Assembly: GCF_026914265.1 (NCBI RefSeq)
Contig: NC_069125.1
Coordinates: forward strand, 73,285,546-73,349,545
Length of the DNA: 64,000 nt
Direction: 5' to 3'
Origin: Mya arenaria
Lineage: Eukaryota > Mollusca > Bivalvia > Myida > Myidae
Of this stretch, positions 1 through 11,400 are shown piece by piece. The first letter of the stretch is position 1. The number at the start of each line of letters is the position of its first letter. The notes beneath the pieces were generated by a model. That model was given only the letters and a program-made list of their open reading frames with translations. It did not search any database and was not told the origin of the DNA. The position numbers and the translations under genes were made by a program.

Positions 1-1115
1 AAATGCAGTGAGAATAACCAGTCTGTCAGGACGACTACCATTGCCCTGTCATGCTAAAGTATAAGGTAGGTGTGGGCGGGGATAACTGCACCATCTGTCA
101 GCACGACTTTCATTACCATGTCTGTCAGGACGACTACCATTACCCTGTCATGCTCCAGTATAAGGTATGTGTGGGCTGGGATAACTACCCTATCTGTCAG
201 GAAGACTTCCATAACCCTGTCATGCTCCAGTGTACGGTAGATGCGGGCTGGGATAACTACCCTATCTGTCAGGACGACTACCAGTTCCTTTTAATACTCC
301 AGTGTAAGGTAAGTGTACCAGTGTTAGATAGTTGTGGACAGGGATGACTGTCCTATCCGTCATGATGACTACCAAAACCCCATCATGCACAGATAGATGT
401 GGGCCAGTATAACTGCCCCATTTGTCAGGATGACTACCAGAACCCCATCATGCTCAGATAGATGTGGGCCGGTATAACTGCCCCATTTGTCAGGATGACT
501 ACCAGAACCCAATCATGCTCAGGTGTAAGGTACGTGTGAGTGGGGATAACTGCCCAATCTGTAGGGCCGACCACTAGAACCCCATCATGCTCCAGTGTAT
601 GGTAGATGTGGGCGGGTATAACTGCTCAATTTGTCAGGATGACTACCAGAACCCCATCGTGCTCAGGTGTAAGGTATGTGTGAGTGGGGATAACCGCCCA
701 ATCTGTCAGGCTGACCTCTAGAACCCCACCATGCTCCAGTGTATGGTAGATGTGGGCGGGTATAACTGCTCCATTTGTCAGGATGACTACCAGAGCCCCA
801 CCATGCTCCAGTGTATGGTAGATGTGGGTGGGTATAACTGCCCCATTTGTCAGGATGACTACCAGAGCCCCACCATGCTCCAGTGTAAGGTAGATGTGGT
901 CAGGTATAACTGCTCCATTTGTCAGGATGACTACCAGAGCCCCACCATGCTCCAGTGTATGGTAGATGTGGGTGGGTATAACTGCCCCATTTGTCAGGAT
1001 GACTACCAGAACACCATCATGCTCAGGTGTAAGGTACGTGTGGGTAGGGATAACTGCCCAATATATCAGAATGATTACCAAAACCCTGACAGACTCCAGT
1101 GTAAGGTAGGTGGAG
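1..1115 (+). repeat. 72-bp minisatellite derived from an RNFT RING exon and its splice donor
   Basis: About 15 tandem units with a 72-bp period (the motif ccatttgtcagg recurs at about 770, 842 and 914). Because 72 is a multiple of three, both strands stay open for long stretches. Read on +, a unit gives a peptide like NCPICQDDYQ followed by MLQCK and then GTACGT, GTAGGT or GTATGT. This is the first zinc-ligand half of a C3HC4 RING (C-x2-C-x11-C) ending at a phase-0 5' splice site. The next RNFT exon, at 3102, begins in phase 0 with HIFCENC and supplies the remaining ligands. Units near 472-530, 614-680 and 977-1032 keep all three cysteines and a GT donor. Units near 360-470 contain in-frame stops, and the last unit (about 1060-1111) has CPIY in place of CPIC. 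Which unit, if any, is the working exon cannot be decided here; the true exon could also lie before the window. Confidence 0.8.
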
Positions 1116-1130
1116 TCATTACATCAATTT

Positions 1131-1857
1131 TAGAACATCTGTTTTAATATGTGATCTTGATATACCAGATCATTTTACAACATGATTATGGGATCACCCA
1201 TAGCAGTTGACCATGCAGTAAGGATAAGCATAATATCTTATACTGTTAGAAAGTGGGTCAAAAGATCATAGTCAAGGTCATCCCAATTGAATTTTGCTTG
1301 CAAAACTGTACCCATCATCTTAATTCCAATGCTGAAGATTAAAAAATAAGAATGTAGGTTAAAAGGTCATCCACGGAAAGACTGGTGTTTGCTTGCATTT
1401 TTCTTTTTGACAAACATGGTCATAATTTTGTTTATGTAGCTTCCAAAAATAGAAAGAGGGTTAAAAGGTCACTGTCTCATCCAATGACACTAATGAAATT
1501 ATTTTTGTAAACTGTAGATGGCCTAAATTGCATTGCTGTAGCTTCAAAAATAAGAAAGAAAGAAGTTCGCATTAATGTCTTTCAAGGAAAGACTAATTTA
1601 TTATACAGTATGATACAATACGGTATTGTATTGTATTGTACTATTTTATTGGCAACAGTACACCTGGCCCAAATTTTCATGATTTGGCTTTCTTTGATTA
1701 TATGTTATACAATTGACCCTCTAGGCATAGTTTGAAGGAAATTGGAAGGTACCGCATACCAAAACAATCAGATTGGGCCACTATTGGGTATAATTCTATA
1801 GAATTTAGTAGAGACTACACACCAAATATCAAACCTCAATCCCCCGGTTTCGGACAA
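1131..1857. other. RNFT intron, no gene seen
   Basis: AT-rich sequence between the minisatellite and the next element. It holds phrases such as gctgtagcttccaaaaata and ggttaaaaggtca that recur in the element copies near 7.2-7.5 kb and 52.7 kb, so part of it is an old dispersed repeat. A small palindrome around ATACAATAC/GTATTGTAT lies near 1610-1640. No coding exon is visible. Confidence 0.5.
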
Positions 1858-1860
1858 GAT

Positions 1861-2580
1861 TTTTTTTTTTTTATGCCCCCACAAAGTGGCGGCATATAGG
1901 GTTGCCCTTGTCCGTACGTACGTACGTACGTACGTACGTACGTACGTCCCGAAGATTGTTTCCGATCTAATTCTTGAAAACCGTTTGTCCAATCCTCACC
2001 AAACTTTAAACACATGTTTGTGACCATAATATCTTGATCAAGTTCGATAGTCATGGAAATCGCTTTAGTCATTTAGGAGTTACGGCCCTTTTTTGCCAAA
2101 AATTCCCGAAGATTGTTTCCGATCTAATTCTTGAAAACCGTTTGTCCAATCCTCACCAAACTTTAAACACATGTTTGTGACCATAATATCTTGATCAAGT
2201 TCGATAGTCATGGAAACCGCTTTAGTCATTTAGGAGTTACGGCCCTTTTTTGCCAAAAATACTTCAAAAATATATGTTTCCAATCTAATTCTTGAAAAGT
2301 ATGTGTCCAATCCTCACCAAACTTTACATACATGATTGTGACCATAATATCTTGATCAAGTTCGATAGCCATGGAAATCGCTTTTGTCATTTAGGAGTTA
2401 CGGCCCTTTATTTGCAAAAAAAGACTTGAAAAATACGTCCCGAAGATTGTTTCCGATCTAATTCTTGAAAACTGTTTGTCCAATCCTCACCAAACTTTTA
2501 ACACATGTTTGTGACCATAATATCTTGATCAAGTTCGATAGCCATGGAAATCGCTTTAATCATTTAGGAGTTAGGGCCCT
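1861..2580 (+). mobile_element. Dispersed element with ACGT microsatellite and four ~160-bp units
   Basis: Starts with a T-run followed by TATGCCCCCACAAAGTGG, the same kind of terminus (T-run, TATGCCCCC) as the family A elements in this window. Next comes a (TACG)n tract at about 1914-1947. Then there are four tandem copies of a unit whose landmark gtttcc falls at about 1958, 2115, 2276 and 2449, giving spacings of 157, 161 and 173 bp. The far terminus (hairpin plus TCTTGTT) is not seen, so the copy looks truncated near 2580. It lies in the last RNFT intron. Confidence 0.6.
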
Positions 2581-2589
2581 CAGATTATC

Positions 2590-3095
2590 CTGAATAATCA
2601 TTATGGCTTATTTTTTTGTCTGTTATGATTATATGTACAGCAAATATTGACACCAGGAGTATAATTTCAATATATTTTTAGTGAACCATATGTAATACTA
2701 CAAACCAATTAGTAATGATGATCAATTATAATTGATAATTGATCAGAAAGGTCAACAATGGCATCTATCAATGAATGATCTTGTCCTAATTGATTATTGA
2801 AAATTTTCAAAAGCCCATTTCACTTTTTTTAAATAAGCATTATTTAATCCTTTTGTAACTGATCTTGCTCCAACACATCTAAATTACTTCTAATGTGGAT
2901 GTATTTTAAATAGTGCTGTAGAGTATACATCTATATGCTGCATCTCAAGATACAGACAGTGCTGCTCTAATTCAAGGAGGACAAAGCAAAGTGGTAGTAT
3001 AATACCGGTAAGGCAAATTTTCGCCACAAGTTAAATAAGCTTGATATTAATTCATGGTTCTGTTTCAACTTGTAAATGAGTTTCTGTATGAATTG
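2590..3095. other. RNFT intron 3' part
   Basis: AT-rich sequence with no coding signal until the acceptor tract ttgtttcag that ends at 3101. It holds a short local inverted repeat (tgatcaattataattgataattgatca) near 2717-2745. Confidence 0.45.
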
Positions 3096-3101
3096 TTTCA
3101 G

Positions 3102-3236
3102 CACATATTCTGTGAGAACTGTGTGTCTATCTGGTTTGACCGTGAGAAGACATGCCCGATGTGCCGCGCGGAGATACAGCACGAGAGCCCCGTGTGGCAG
3201 GATGGCTCAACCAGTGCTCACTTACAGTGGTACTGA
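3102..3236 (+). CDS. RNFT1/RNFT2-like RING-finger membrane protein, last exon (partial gene)
   Basis: Terminal coding exon of an RNFT-type E3 ubiquitin ligase. The acceptor is ttgtttcag ending at 3101; translation is phase 0 and gives 44 residues before TGA at 3234-3236. The exon begins HIFCENC and continues with WFDREKTCPMCR, which supplies the H-x2-C-x2-C and C-x2-C ligands of a C3HC4 RING. It ends with a tail like WQDGSTSAHLQWY, very close to the conserved end of vertebrate RNFT1 and RNFT2. In the family this RING follows several transmembrane helices; those exons are upstream and outside the window. The preceding exon, ending LQCK in phase 0, must resemble the minisatellite units at 1-1115. 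The choice between RNFT1 and RNFT2 cannot be made from one exon. The family is certain, the paralogue is not. Confidence 0.9.
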   Translation, partial: HIFCENCVSIWFDREKTCPMCRAEIQHESPVWQDGSTSAHLQWY

Positions 3237-3441
3237 ACCACCCATCTCCAGCTTGTCTGTGTTATCTATATGTGTAGGGTATTATTACACTTAACGGGGA
3301 CTTCAAATTATCATTGGGGAGAGGAGCTGTGGAGGTCTTTAGTATTTGTATAGAATTTGTATTTTTGGTTTACATGTATTTGTTTATGTTTCACTTAGAG
3401 TTGTGTTATATAATAAGAAAGTGTATGAAATGTTGTTGATT

Positions 3442-3447
3442 ATTAAA
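3442..3447 (+). other. Poly(A) signal ATTAAA for RNFT
   Basis: A variant hexamer ATTAAA about 205 bases after the RNFT stop, followed by a T/G-rich stretch (tttgatgttgac). It is the first plausible polyadenylation signal in the 3' UTR. No transcript evidence is available. Confidence 0.4.
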
Positions 3448-3923
3448 CTTTGATGTTGACAATGTTCAATATTACAATACAAGCATTATCTCACTTCTTT
3501 AGGGGCCCCATAATCAAAGTCACATAATCTTGAGAAAAACCATTAGTATACAGTGCAAGAAAATACATTCTACAACTTCAGAAAAACTTTCATTTATTTA
3601 CAAATCGCTCAAATGTATCGATCCATTCAAGGAATTCAAGTTCTTTCTCATCATATAATATTGGCATGTGGTATAGCTGGTCTGTTTTCAGGTATAGTCA
3701 TACTTGGTATTGTATAACTATCCAATGTTTCAGTGTTTGCTGGTGTGCGACTTTACAAAGCCAACCTAGACTATTAATTCAATACCATTATGTTCCATAT
3801 ATATGTAACACTATACCATTGTGTTATACATACAAAACACAATACCATTATGTTTCATACATACGAAACATGATACCATTATGTTTCATACATACGAAAC
3901 ACTATACCATTATGTTCCATACA

Positions 3924-5539
3924 TCGTCCGTCCGTCCGGCTCTGTAACTTTCCCTTGTATGGACAGATTTTAAAATAACTTGCCACATGTGTTCCACATA
4001 CCAAGGCGACGTCTGGCATGCAAGACTCGTGTCCCTACCTCAAAGGTCAAGGTCACACTTAGTCTTTATTCACAATGGAGTGCTGCATATAAGGACATAG
4101 AGTATAGGTTGTCGTGTCCGGGCTGTAACTTTCTCTTGTATGGACAGATTTTAAAATAACTTGCCACATGTGTACCACATACCAAGACGACGTGTCGCGT
4201 GCAAGACCCGTGTCCCTACCTCAAAGGTCAAGGTCACACTAAGTGTTTATTCACAATGGGGTGCTGCATATAAGGACATAGAGTATAGGTTGTCGTGTCC
4301 GGGCTGTAACTTTCTCTTGTATGGACAGATTTTAAAATAACTTGCCAAATGTGTTCCACATACCAAGACGACGTGTCGCGTGCAAAACCTGTGTCCCTAC
4401 CTCAAAGGTCAAGGTCACACTTAGTGTTTATTCACAATGGAGTGCTGCATATAAGGACATAGAGTATAGGTTGTCGTGTCCGGGCTGTAACTTTCTCTTG
4501 TATGGACAGATTTTAAAATTACTTGCCACATGTGTTCCACATACCAAGACGAAGTGTCGCGTGCAAGACCTGTGTCCCTACCTCAAAGGTCAAGGTCACA
4601 CTTAGTGTTTATTTACAATGGAGTGCTGCATATAAGGACATAAAAGTATAGGTTGTCGTGTCCGGGCTGTAACTTTCCCTTGTATTGACAGATTTTAAAA
4701 TAACTTGCCACATGTGTTCCACATACCAAGACGACGTGTCGCGTGCAAGACCCGTGTCCCTACCTCAAAGGTCAAGGTCACACTTAGTGTTTATTCACAA
4801 TGGAGTGCTGCATATAAGGACATAGAGTATAGGTTGTCGTGTCCGGGCTGTAACTTTCTCTTGTATGGACAGATTTTAAAATAACTGGCCACATGTGTTC
4901 CACATACCAAGACGACGTGTCGCGTGCAAGACCCGTGTCCCTGCCTCAAAGGTCAAGGTCACACATAGTGTTTATTCACAATGGAGTGCTGCATATAAGG
5001 ACATAGAGTATATGTTGTCGTGTCCGGGCTGTAACTTTTCCTTGTATGGACAGATTTTAAAATAACTTGCCACATGTGTTCCACATACCAAGATGATGTG
5101 TCGCATGCAAGACCCGTGTCCCTACCTCAAAGGTCAAGGTCACACTTAGTGTTTATTCACAATGGAGTGCTGCATACAAGGACATAAAGTATAGGTTGTC
5201 GTGTCCAGGCTGTAACTTTCTCTTGTATGGACAGATTTTAAAATAACTTGCTACATGTGTTCCACATACCAAGACGACGTGTTGTGTGCAAGACCCATGT
5301 CCCTACCTCTAAGGTGAAAGATACACTAAATGTTTATTCAAGGGAATTCTGAATATAAGGACATAACAGTGTATGTTGTCAAGTATGGGTGGTATTTTTT
5401 TATGTTCAGAGGCAATTTAAAATAACTTGCCATATGTATTTGACACGTAAAGGCAAGATCAACTTTTCATGTACTGACCTTGTTCATAGGTCAATGTCAC
5501 ATTCAGGGGCATTCGTCACATACTGTGACAGCTCTTGTT
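3924..5539 (+). mobile_element. Family A element with eight or more ~181-bp tandem units
   Basis: Begins with a (CGTC)n tract (cgtccgtccgtccgg), then repeats a unit of about 181 bp; the landmark tgtatggacagatttt falls at 3956, 4137 and so on. The right end contains GTCACA-tac-TGTGAC followed by agctcttgtt, the reverse complement of the AACAAGAGCTGTCAC terminus seen at 13841 and 44777. The expected left terminus (TTTTTATGCCCCC) is absent, so the copy is truncated or joined to other repeats at about 3780-3920. Other copies are at 13841-15311 and 44777-46979 (opposite orientation) and a diverged one at 37500-38273. Short open frames within it are repeat artefacts. Confidence 0.75.
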
Positions 5540-6240
5540 ATTTCTTTAATTTTATGGTTTATGAAAAGTAAATTATGCCATTTCAATAAAGCACAATCAA
5601 ATATATAAATGTGCAAGGCTTTTAATAAAAATTGAAAATTAATAATCGTAAAAACGCAATTTTTAGAGGAACTTCTTGATGTCAACGCTGCTTGGCCGGT
5701 AACACGGCAAGCCTCATTACCAGCTTATGCGCATGCCCTCAGGTTGGATTTTTTTTATCTGTACCAGACACATGATGGATACTTATATTGTGCCCAATTA
5801 TGTGAGTGTACCCAGTGGTTTGTAAAGTAATGAAATGGCCATCAAAGTTCTACAAGTAACATAATCTTGCCTTGTCCTTGATTGGTTTATAGAACATGAA
5901 TATTTAGGCCCAAAAAGAGGTAATATTGTTTTCATTTATATTAATGATTTTATAGTGGATATACAAGTTTGTATAAATTTCAGTGTTGCTTGATTTCATA
6001 CTGAACCATTTATAAAAAATATGTTTTCTGTTTTAGGAAACTAGTAATGCATTTACATTTTAAACTGTGGAACAGTCAATGCGGTGATATGATATATGTT
6101 CATGTATGTGGCTCTGTTTATATGATTTGTTAATTCTTAGACTATGGAATAATATGAGACATTGTTTGTTGATAAAGGCTTTACAGTGAATTTGTCCTAG
6201 TTTCTTGCCCGTTGACTATTTTTTTGTCTCTCGCAAAGCA
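5540..6240. other. Intergenic, nothing recognised
   Basis: AT-rich sequence between the family A element and the 28-bp array. A short run near 5700-5740 is GC-richer (ctgcttggccggtaacacggcaagcc). No exon, RNA gene or repeat family was recognised. Confidence 0.4.
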
Positions 6241-6475
6241 TTAAGCTACAGGGATCTCTTGTTCCCATGAAAGAAATAGGGATCTCTTGTTCCCATGGAA
6301 GATACAAGGATCTCTTGTTCCCATGGAAGATTCAGGGATCTCTTGTTCCCATGGAAGATACAGGGATCTCTTGTTCCCATGGAAGATACAGAGATCTCTT
6401 GTTCCCATGGAAGATACAGGGATATCTTCTCTCCATGGAAAATACAGGAATCTCTTCTTCCCTAGAAGGTTGCGG
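6241..6475. repeat. 28-bp minisatellite
   Basis: About eight copies of a 28-bp unit containing gggatctcttgttcccatgg; starts fall at 6251, 6279 and onward in 28-bp steps. The last two copies are diverged (cttctctccatgg, cttcttccctaga). Several short open frames on both strands arise from the array and are not genes. Confidence 0.85.
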
Positions 6476-6499
6476 CATCTGACTTTCATTTTGATCAAC

Positions 6500-7590
6500 A
6501 GCTTGTGAAAGGCCAGAAGAGCTTGTGCGCTGGCCTGTTGTACGTCGTCCGTACATCTGTAAACAATTGGTTGTTAACACAATACAGTCTTCAGTTTTGA
6601 TTGTATCTTGATGAAACTTGTACAGTAGTAAGATATCCATGAGAGGTTGGTTCCTTTCGAAAACCAGTAAGAGTTTGAAGGGGTTAGTTGATTTTTAGCT
6701 CTATTGGCCAAAGGTTATTTTTAGCTATATTGGCCAAAGGCCAGAAGAGTTCATTTAATGGTGTAGGGTCTGTCATTCTTGCGACTGTCTGAGCATCATT
6801 GCTTGTTAATGTTTGTTCAAATTAGGCCCCTGGGTTCATTACTGGCCACGCCCCGGGTTCACAAGTTTGGTATACTTATATAGGGAAATGTTTGAAAATA
6901 TTTTGTCTGAAACCCCTAGACCCAGACCCTTGATATTTGTATTAAGGCATCAGTTAGTGGTCCTCTATCAAGATTATTCAAATTGTGCATCTGTGGTCAA
7001 AACTGGCCCTGCCCAGGGGTCACAAGTTTCCTAGAGTTTTATATAAAAACAAACTTTCAAATTCTTCTTGTTTCAAACTACAAGGCTCATACCCTTGATA
7101 ATTGGTGTGGAGCATCACATGATGGCCCTCTACCAAGGCAGTTGAAATTATGCCCCTGGGGCAAAAGCTTGCCCCAACCTTTTTGACCTACTTTCTTATT
7201 TTTAAAGCTACAGCAATGAAATTTGGACAATGTGAACAGTTTTGAAAACAAATACTTATATTGTGCTTGAAAACAAATACTTATATTGTGCTTGGTTGAC
7301 CATGAATGTGACCTTTTGACCTACCTCTTATTTTTGACGCTACAGCAATTAAATTTGGACCATGTGTACAGTTCTGAAAACAAATATTTATTTTGGAGTT
7401 TGATGACCTTGTTTCTGACCTCTTGAACTACTTTTTGAAGCTACAGCAATACCATTTGGATCATGTTGCAAACAAGTATCAATGTTATCATAGATAACCT
7501 TGACTGTGACCTCTTGACCTATTTTCTTATTCTTTGAAGGTACAGCAATGAAATTAAGACCATGTAGTATAGTTCTGCAAACAAGTATCA
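6500..7590 (+). mobile_element. Family F dispersed repeats (TTTTTAGCTCTATTGGCC type)
   Basis: Fragments of one dispersed family. The stretch aaacaattggttgttaacacaatacagtcttcag (about 6555-6600) recurs near 50140-50190. The stretch tttttagctctattggccaaagg at about 6696 recurs near 52155. The stretch atgtttgttcaaattaggcccctggg and the following 600 bases match 52200-52900. The T-run plus TAGCTC terminus matches the reverse of the TAAAAA ends of families C and D. No coding sequence was found. Confidence 0.6.
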
Positions 7591-8110
7591 ATGTTATACA
7601 AGTATCCACGCAGTGAGTAGGGTATTCGCCACTCCTGCATTCAGGCAGTGAGTGGGGGATATTTGCCAGTCCCACTTCCTGACAGTGCGTGGGGGTATTA
7701 ATCACCCCCGTGTCTAAGCAGTGAGTGGGGATATTTGCCACTCCCACGTCCAGGCAGTGAAAGGGGGTATTCTCCACTCCCTTGTCCAGGCAGTGAGTGG
7801 GGGTATTCGCCACTCCCACGTCCAGGCAGTGAGTGGGGGTATTCGCCACTCCCACGTCCAGGCAGTGAGTAGGGGTATTCGCCACTCCCACGTCCAGGCA
7901 GTGAGTAGGGGTATTCGCCACTCCCACGTCCAGGCAGTGAGTGGGGGTATTCGCCACTCCCGCATCCAGGCAGAGAGAGGTGGTATTCATCACTCCCTTG
8001 TCCAGGCAGTAAGTGGGGGTATTCATCACTGTGTCCAGGCAGGGAGAGGAGGTATTCATCACACCTTTGTACAGGCAGTGACCTGGGTATTTATCATTCC
8101 TGTGACACTG
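7590..8110. repeat. 36-bp minisatellite
   Basis: About 14 copies of a 36-bp unit containing ggcagtgagtgggggtattcgccac; neighbouring starts at 7789 and 7825 give the period. Thirty-six is a multiple of three, so long open frames exist on both strands (12-residue repeats). These are artefacts: there is no unique coding sequence around them, and the copies at both ends degrade gradually. Confidence 0.85.
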
Positions 8111-8425
8111 ATAGCTCAAGTATCGTAACTAACATAATTGTGGTCAGATTTTGGGCCTTTGCAAACATTAATATTAAAATTCATCAAATAGGTACTTACT
8201 ACTATTACCTTAAAAATGTGCCGAGAGGAAAATGGTGACTGGGTTATACTGCACCAGGTGGAATAACGAGAAATGCATTTTGCAGTATGTTTTACTTGCA
8301 GATTTATGGTGCATATAGAACAAAAACATGAACATTTAAATTTTGATGACTGACTAACAGGCCAACATTTATCATCAGTAGAGCTTTAAAAGAGAATAAA
8401 ATGCAAGTAAAGAACACAGTGGAAT

Positions 8426-8431
8426 TTTATT
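8426..8431 (-). other. DENR: Poly(A) signal AATAAA for DENR
   Basis: AATAAA on the - strand, 40 bases downstream of the DENR stop codon. It is the only canonical hexamer in the immediate 3' flank, which implies a very short 3' UTR. Confidence 0.6.
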
Positions 8432-8470
8432 ATACTGTCAAAATTGTATATAATAAAAGTAGCAAACATT

Positions 8471-11400
8471 TCATTTCTTGATTTCACCAATATCATCAAT
8501 GTCATCTTCGTTGATCTAGAAAGAAAATACAGTTATAACACAATTTTCATCAAAAAGTAAACATTATAAAACACCACTTTAACATTATAACTAGAAGCGC
8601 TGCAATGCGACGAAACCAGGTTTTTGTTATGGGCAATCAGAAATTATAGCCAATTAATTTGTTGTATGAGCAAGTTCAATCTGCAGGTTCATATAAGCTA
8701 TATTCACACTAAGATTCATCACTATCCATCAATTCTAACTAAGTTGTTGGGCAGAAAAACATTTTTCTATTTTTAGGAACAGTGACCTTGACCCCACCTC
8801 CCAAGCTAACTCTTCACATAAGCTACCTTCGCTCTAAGTTTCATCAATATCTACCAATGCTAACTAAAGTTATTGGGCAGAAACCATTTTTCTATTTTTA
8901 GTAACAGTGACCTTGACCCTACCCCCCCTCAAAAGAAATTCCAAGCTTGCTCTTCACATAAGCTACTAGTACCTACACACAAAATTTCGTCAATATCTAT
9001 CAATCCTAACTAAAGTTATTGGGCAGAAACCATTTTTCTATTTTTAGTAACAGTGACCTTGACCTTAGCTCCACCCCCCTCAAAAGCAATCCCAAGCTTG
9101 CTCTGTACATAAGCTACCTACAAACCAAGTTTTATCAATACCTATCAATGCTAACTAAAGTTATTGGGCGGACACCATTTTTAAATTTTTAGTAACTGTG
9201 ACCTTGACCTTAGCCCCACCCCCCTCAAAAGCAATCCCAAGCTAGCTCTTTACATAAGCTACCCATACACCAAGTTTAATCAATATCTATCAATGCTATC
9301 AAAAGTTATTTGGCAAAAAACATTTTTCTATTTCAAGTAACAGTGACAATGACCGTAGCCCCTCCCCACTCAAAAGCAATCCCAAGCTAGCAATCTTCAC
9401 ATGCTACCTACATACCAAGTTTCATCAATATCTGTCAATCCTAACTAAAGTTATTGGGCGGAAACCATTTTTCTATTTTTAGTTATAGTGACCTTGACCT
9501 TAGCCCCTCCCCACTCAAAAGCAATTCAAAGCTAGCCCTTCACATAAGCTACCTACACACTAAGTTTCATCAATATCTATCAATGCTAACTTATGTTATT
9601 GGGCAGAAACCATTTTTCTATTTTTAGTAACAGGCGACCTTGACCTTAGCCCCACCCCCCCCCCTCAAAAGCAATCCCAAGCTAGCTCTGTAAATAAGCT
9701 ACCTACACACCAAGTTTCATCAATATCGGTCAATGCTAACTAAAGTTATTGGGCAGAAACCATTTTTTCTATTTTAAGTAACAGTGACCTTGACCATTTT
9801 TCTATTTTAAGTAATAGTGACCTTGACCTTAGCCCCTCCCCACTCAAAAGCAATCCCAAGCTAGCTCTTCACATAAGCAACTTACACACCAAGTTTCGTC
9901 AATATCTATCAATCCTAACTAAAGTTATTGGGCAGAAACCATTTTTCTATTTTTAGTAACAGGCAACCTTGACCTTAGCCCCACCCCCCTCAAAAGCAAT
10001 CCCAAGCTAGCTCTTCACATAAGCTACCTATACACCAAGTTTCATCAATATCTGTCAATGCTTACTAAAGTTATTGGGCAGAAACCATTTTTCTATTTTA
10101 AGTAACAGTGACCTTGACCATTTTTTTATTTTAAGTAATAGTGACCTTGACCTTAGCCCCTCCCCACTCAAAAGCAATCCCAAGCTAGCTCTTCACATAA
10201 GTAACTTACACACCAAGTTTTGTCAATATTTATCAATGCTAACTCAAGTTATTGAGCAGAAACCATTTTTCTATTTTTAGTAACAGTGACCTTGACCTTA
10301 GCCCCACCCGCCTCAAAAGCAATCCCAAGCTAGCTCTTCCTATAAGCTACCTACACACCAAGTTTCATCAATATCTATCAATGCTAACAAAAGTTATTGA
10401 ACAGAAACCAATGTTTGACGCCCGCCCGCCCAACGACAACCTCATTCTAATAACCCGGTTTTCGTTGGAAAACCTGGTTAATAAAATGTGATAACATGAA
10501 CACCTAGCTTATTACAGTTTATAACATGACAGTGCTGATTGAAATAACCGTTTACCGAACAGTGACTGTTACAATCTGAGACTGAAATAACCATTTACCG
10601 AACAGTGACTGTTACAATCTGAGACTGCAATAACCATTTACCGAACAGTGACTGTTACAATCTGAGACTGATATAACCATTTACCGAACAGCGACTGTTG
10701 CAATCTGAGACTGAAATAACCATTTACCGAACAGTGACTATGTTACAATCTGAGACTGAAATAACCATTTACCGAACAGTGACTATGTTACAATCTGAGA
10801 CTGAAATAACCATTTACCGAACAGTGACTATGTTACAATCTGAGACTGAAATAACCATTTACCGAACAGTGACTATGTTACAATCTGAGACTGAAATAAC
10901 CGTTGACCGAACAGTGACTATGTTACAATCTAAGACTGGTACGTACAATTTTCCACTTTTCTGGAAGGATGTCAAAGAGGTCAAACTTCACGTCCCCTTG
11001 TATGACGATCTCATCTTCCCCCTGGATCGTTGATCCACAGGCAAACTTGTTTGCGAAGAATTTGCTCGCCTCCTTCAAGTCTATTTCTGTAAATTACAAG
11101 AGTTAACAGATATGTGAGTCAAACAAATGTGTAAAGAATATAAATTTTCACCATAATAAAAATAGATTTACTGATACATGTAATAATTACTGTGCCATTA
11201 ACCTGTTACCTTTTATTTGTGTCAATTTTTATTTCAAAAGGAGGGTTGAGTTACATGAGAACAAGTTATTATCTAAAAATTTGAAACAAATTTGATACTT
11301 CTAAGTTAAGTTGTCACTAATGGCAACTAGGAGACTTGGACTGATGTTATAAGTACCAATAAAAGTGTTATAGTCTTAGTTTTAGAGTTCCATGACATAA

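Noticed and set aside
626..1147. Independent cysteine-rich protein from the 72-bp array
   Set aside because: The CPIC units match the missing half of the RNFT RING and end at donors, so they are better read as exon-derived repeats than as a separate gene.
4342..4605. Coding frames in family A units (here and at 45020-46677)
   Set aside because: They recur in each degraded unit, differ in frame between copies and contain no known domain.
7388..8128. Open frames of 243 (-) and 135 (+) codons
   Set aside because: Products of the 36-bp minisatellite; the non-repeat ends show no recognisable protein.
10698..11033. 111-codon + frame over the 45-bp array
   Set aside because: Comes from the repeat period, and its end overlaps DENR exon 5 on the other strand.
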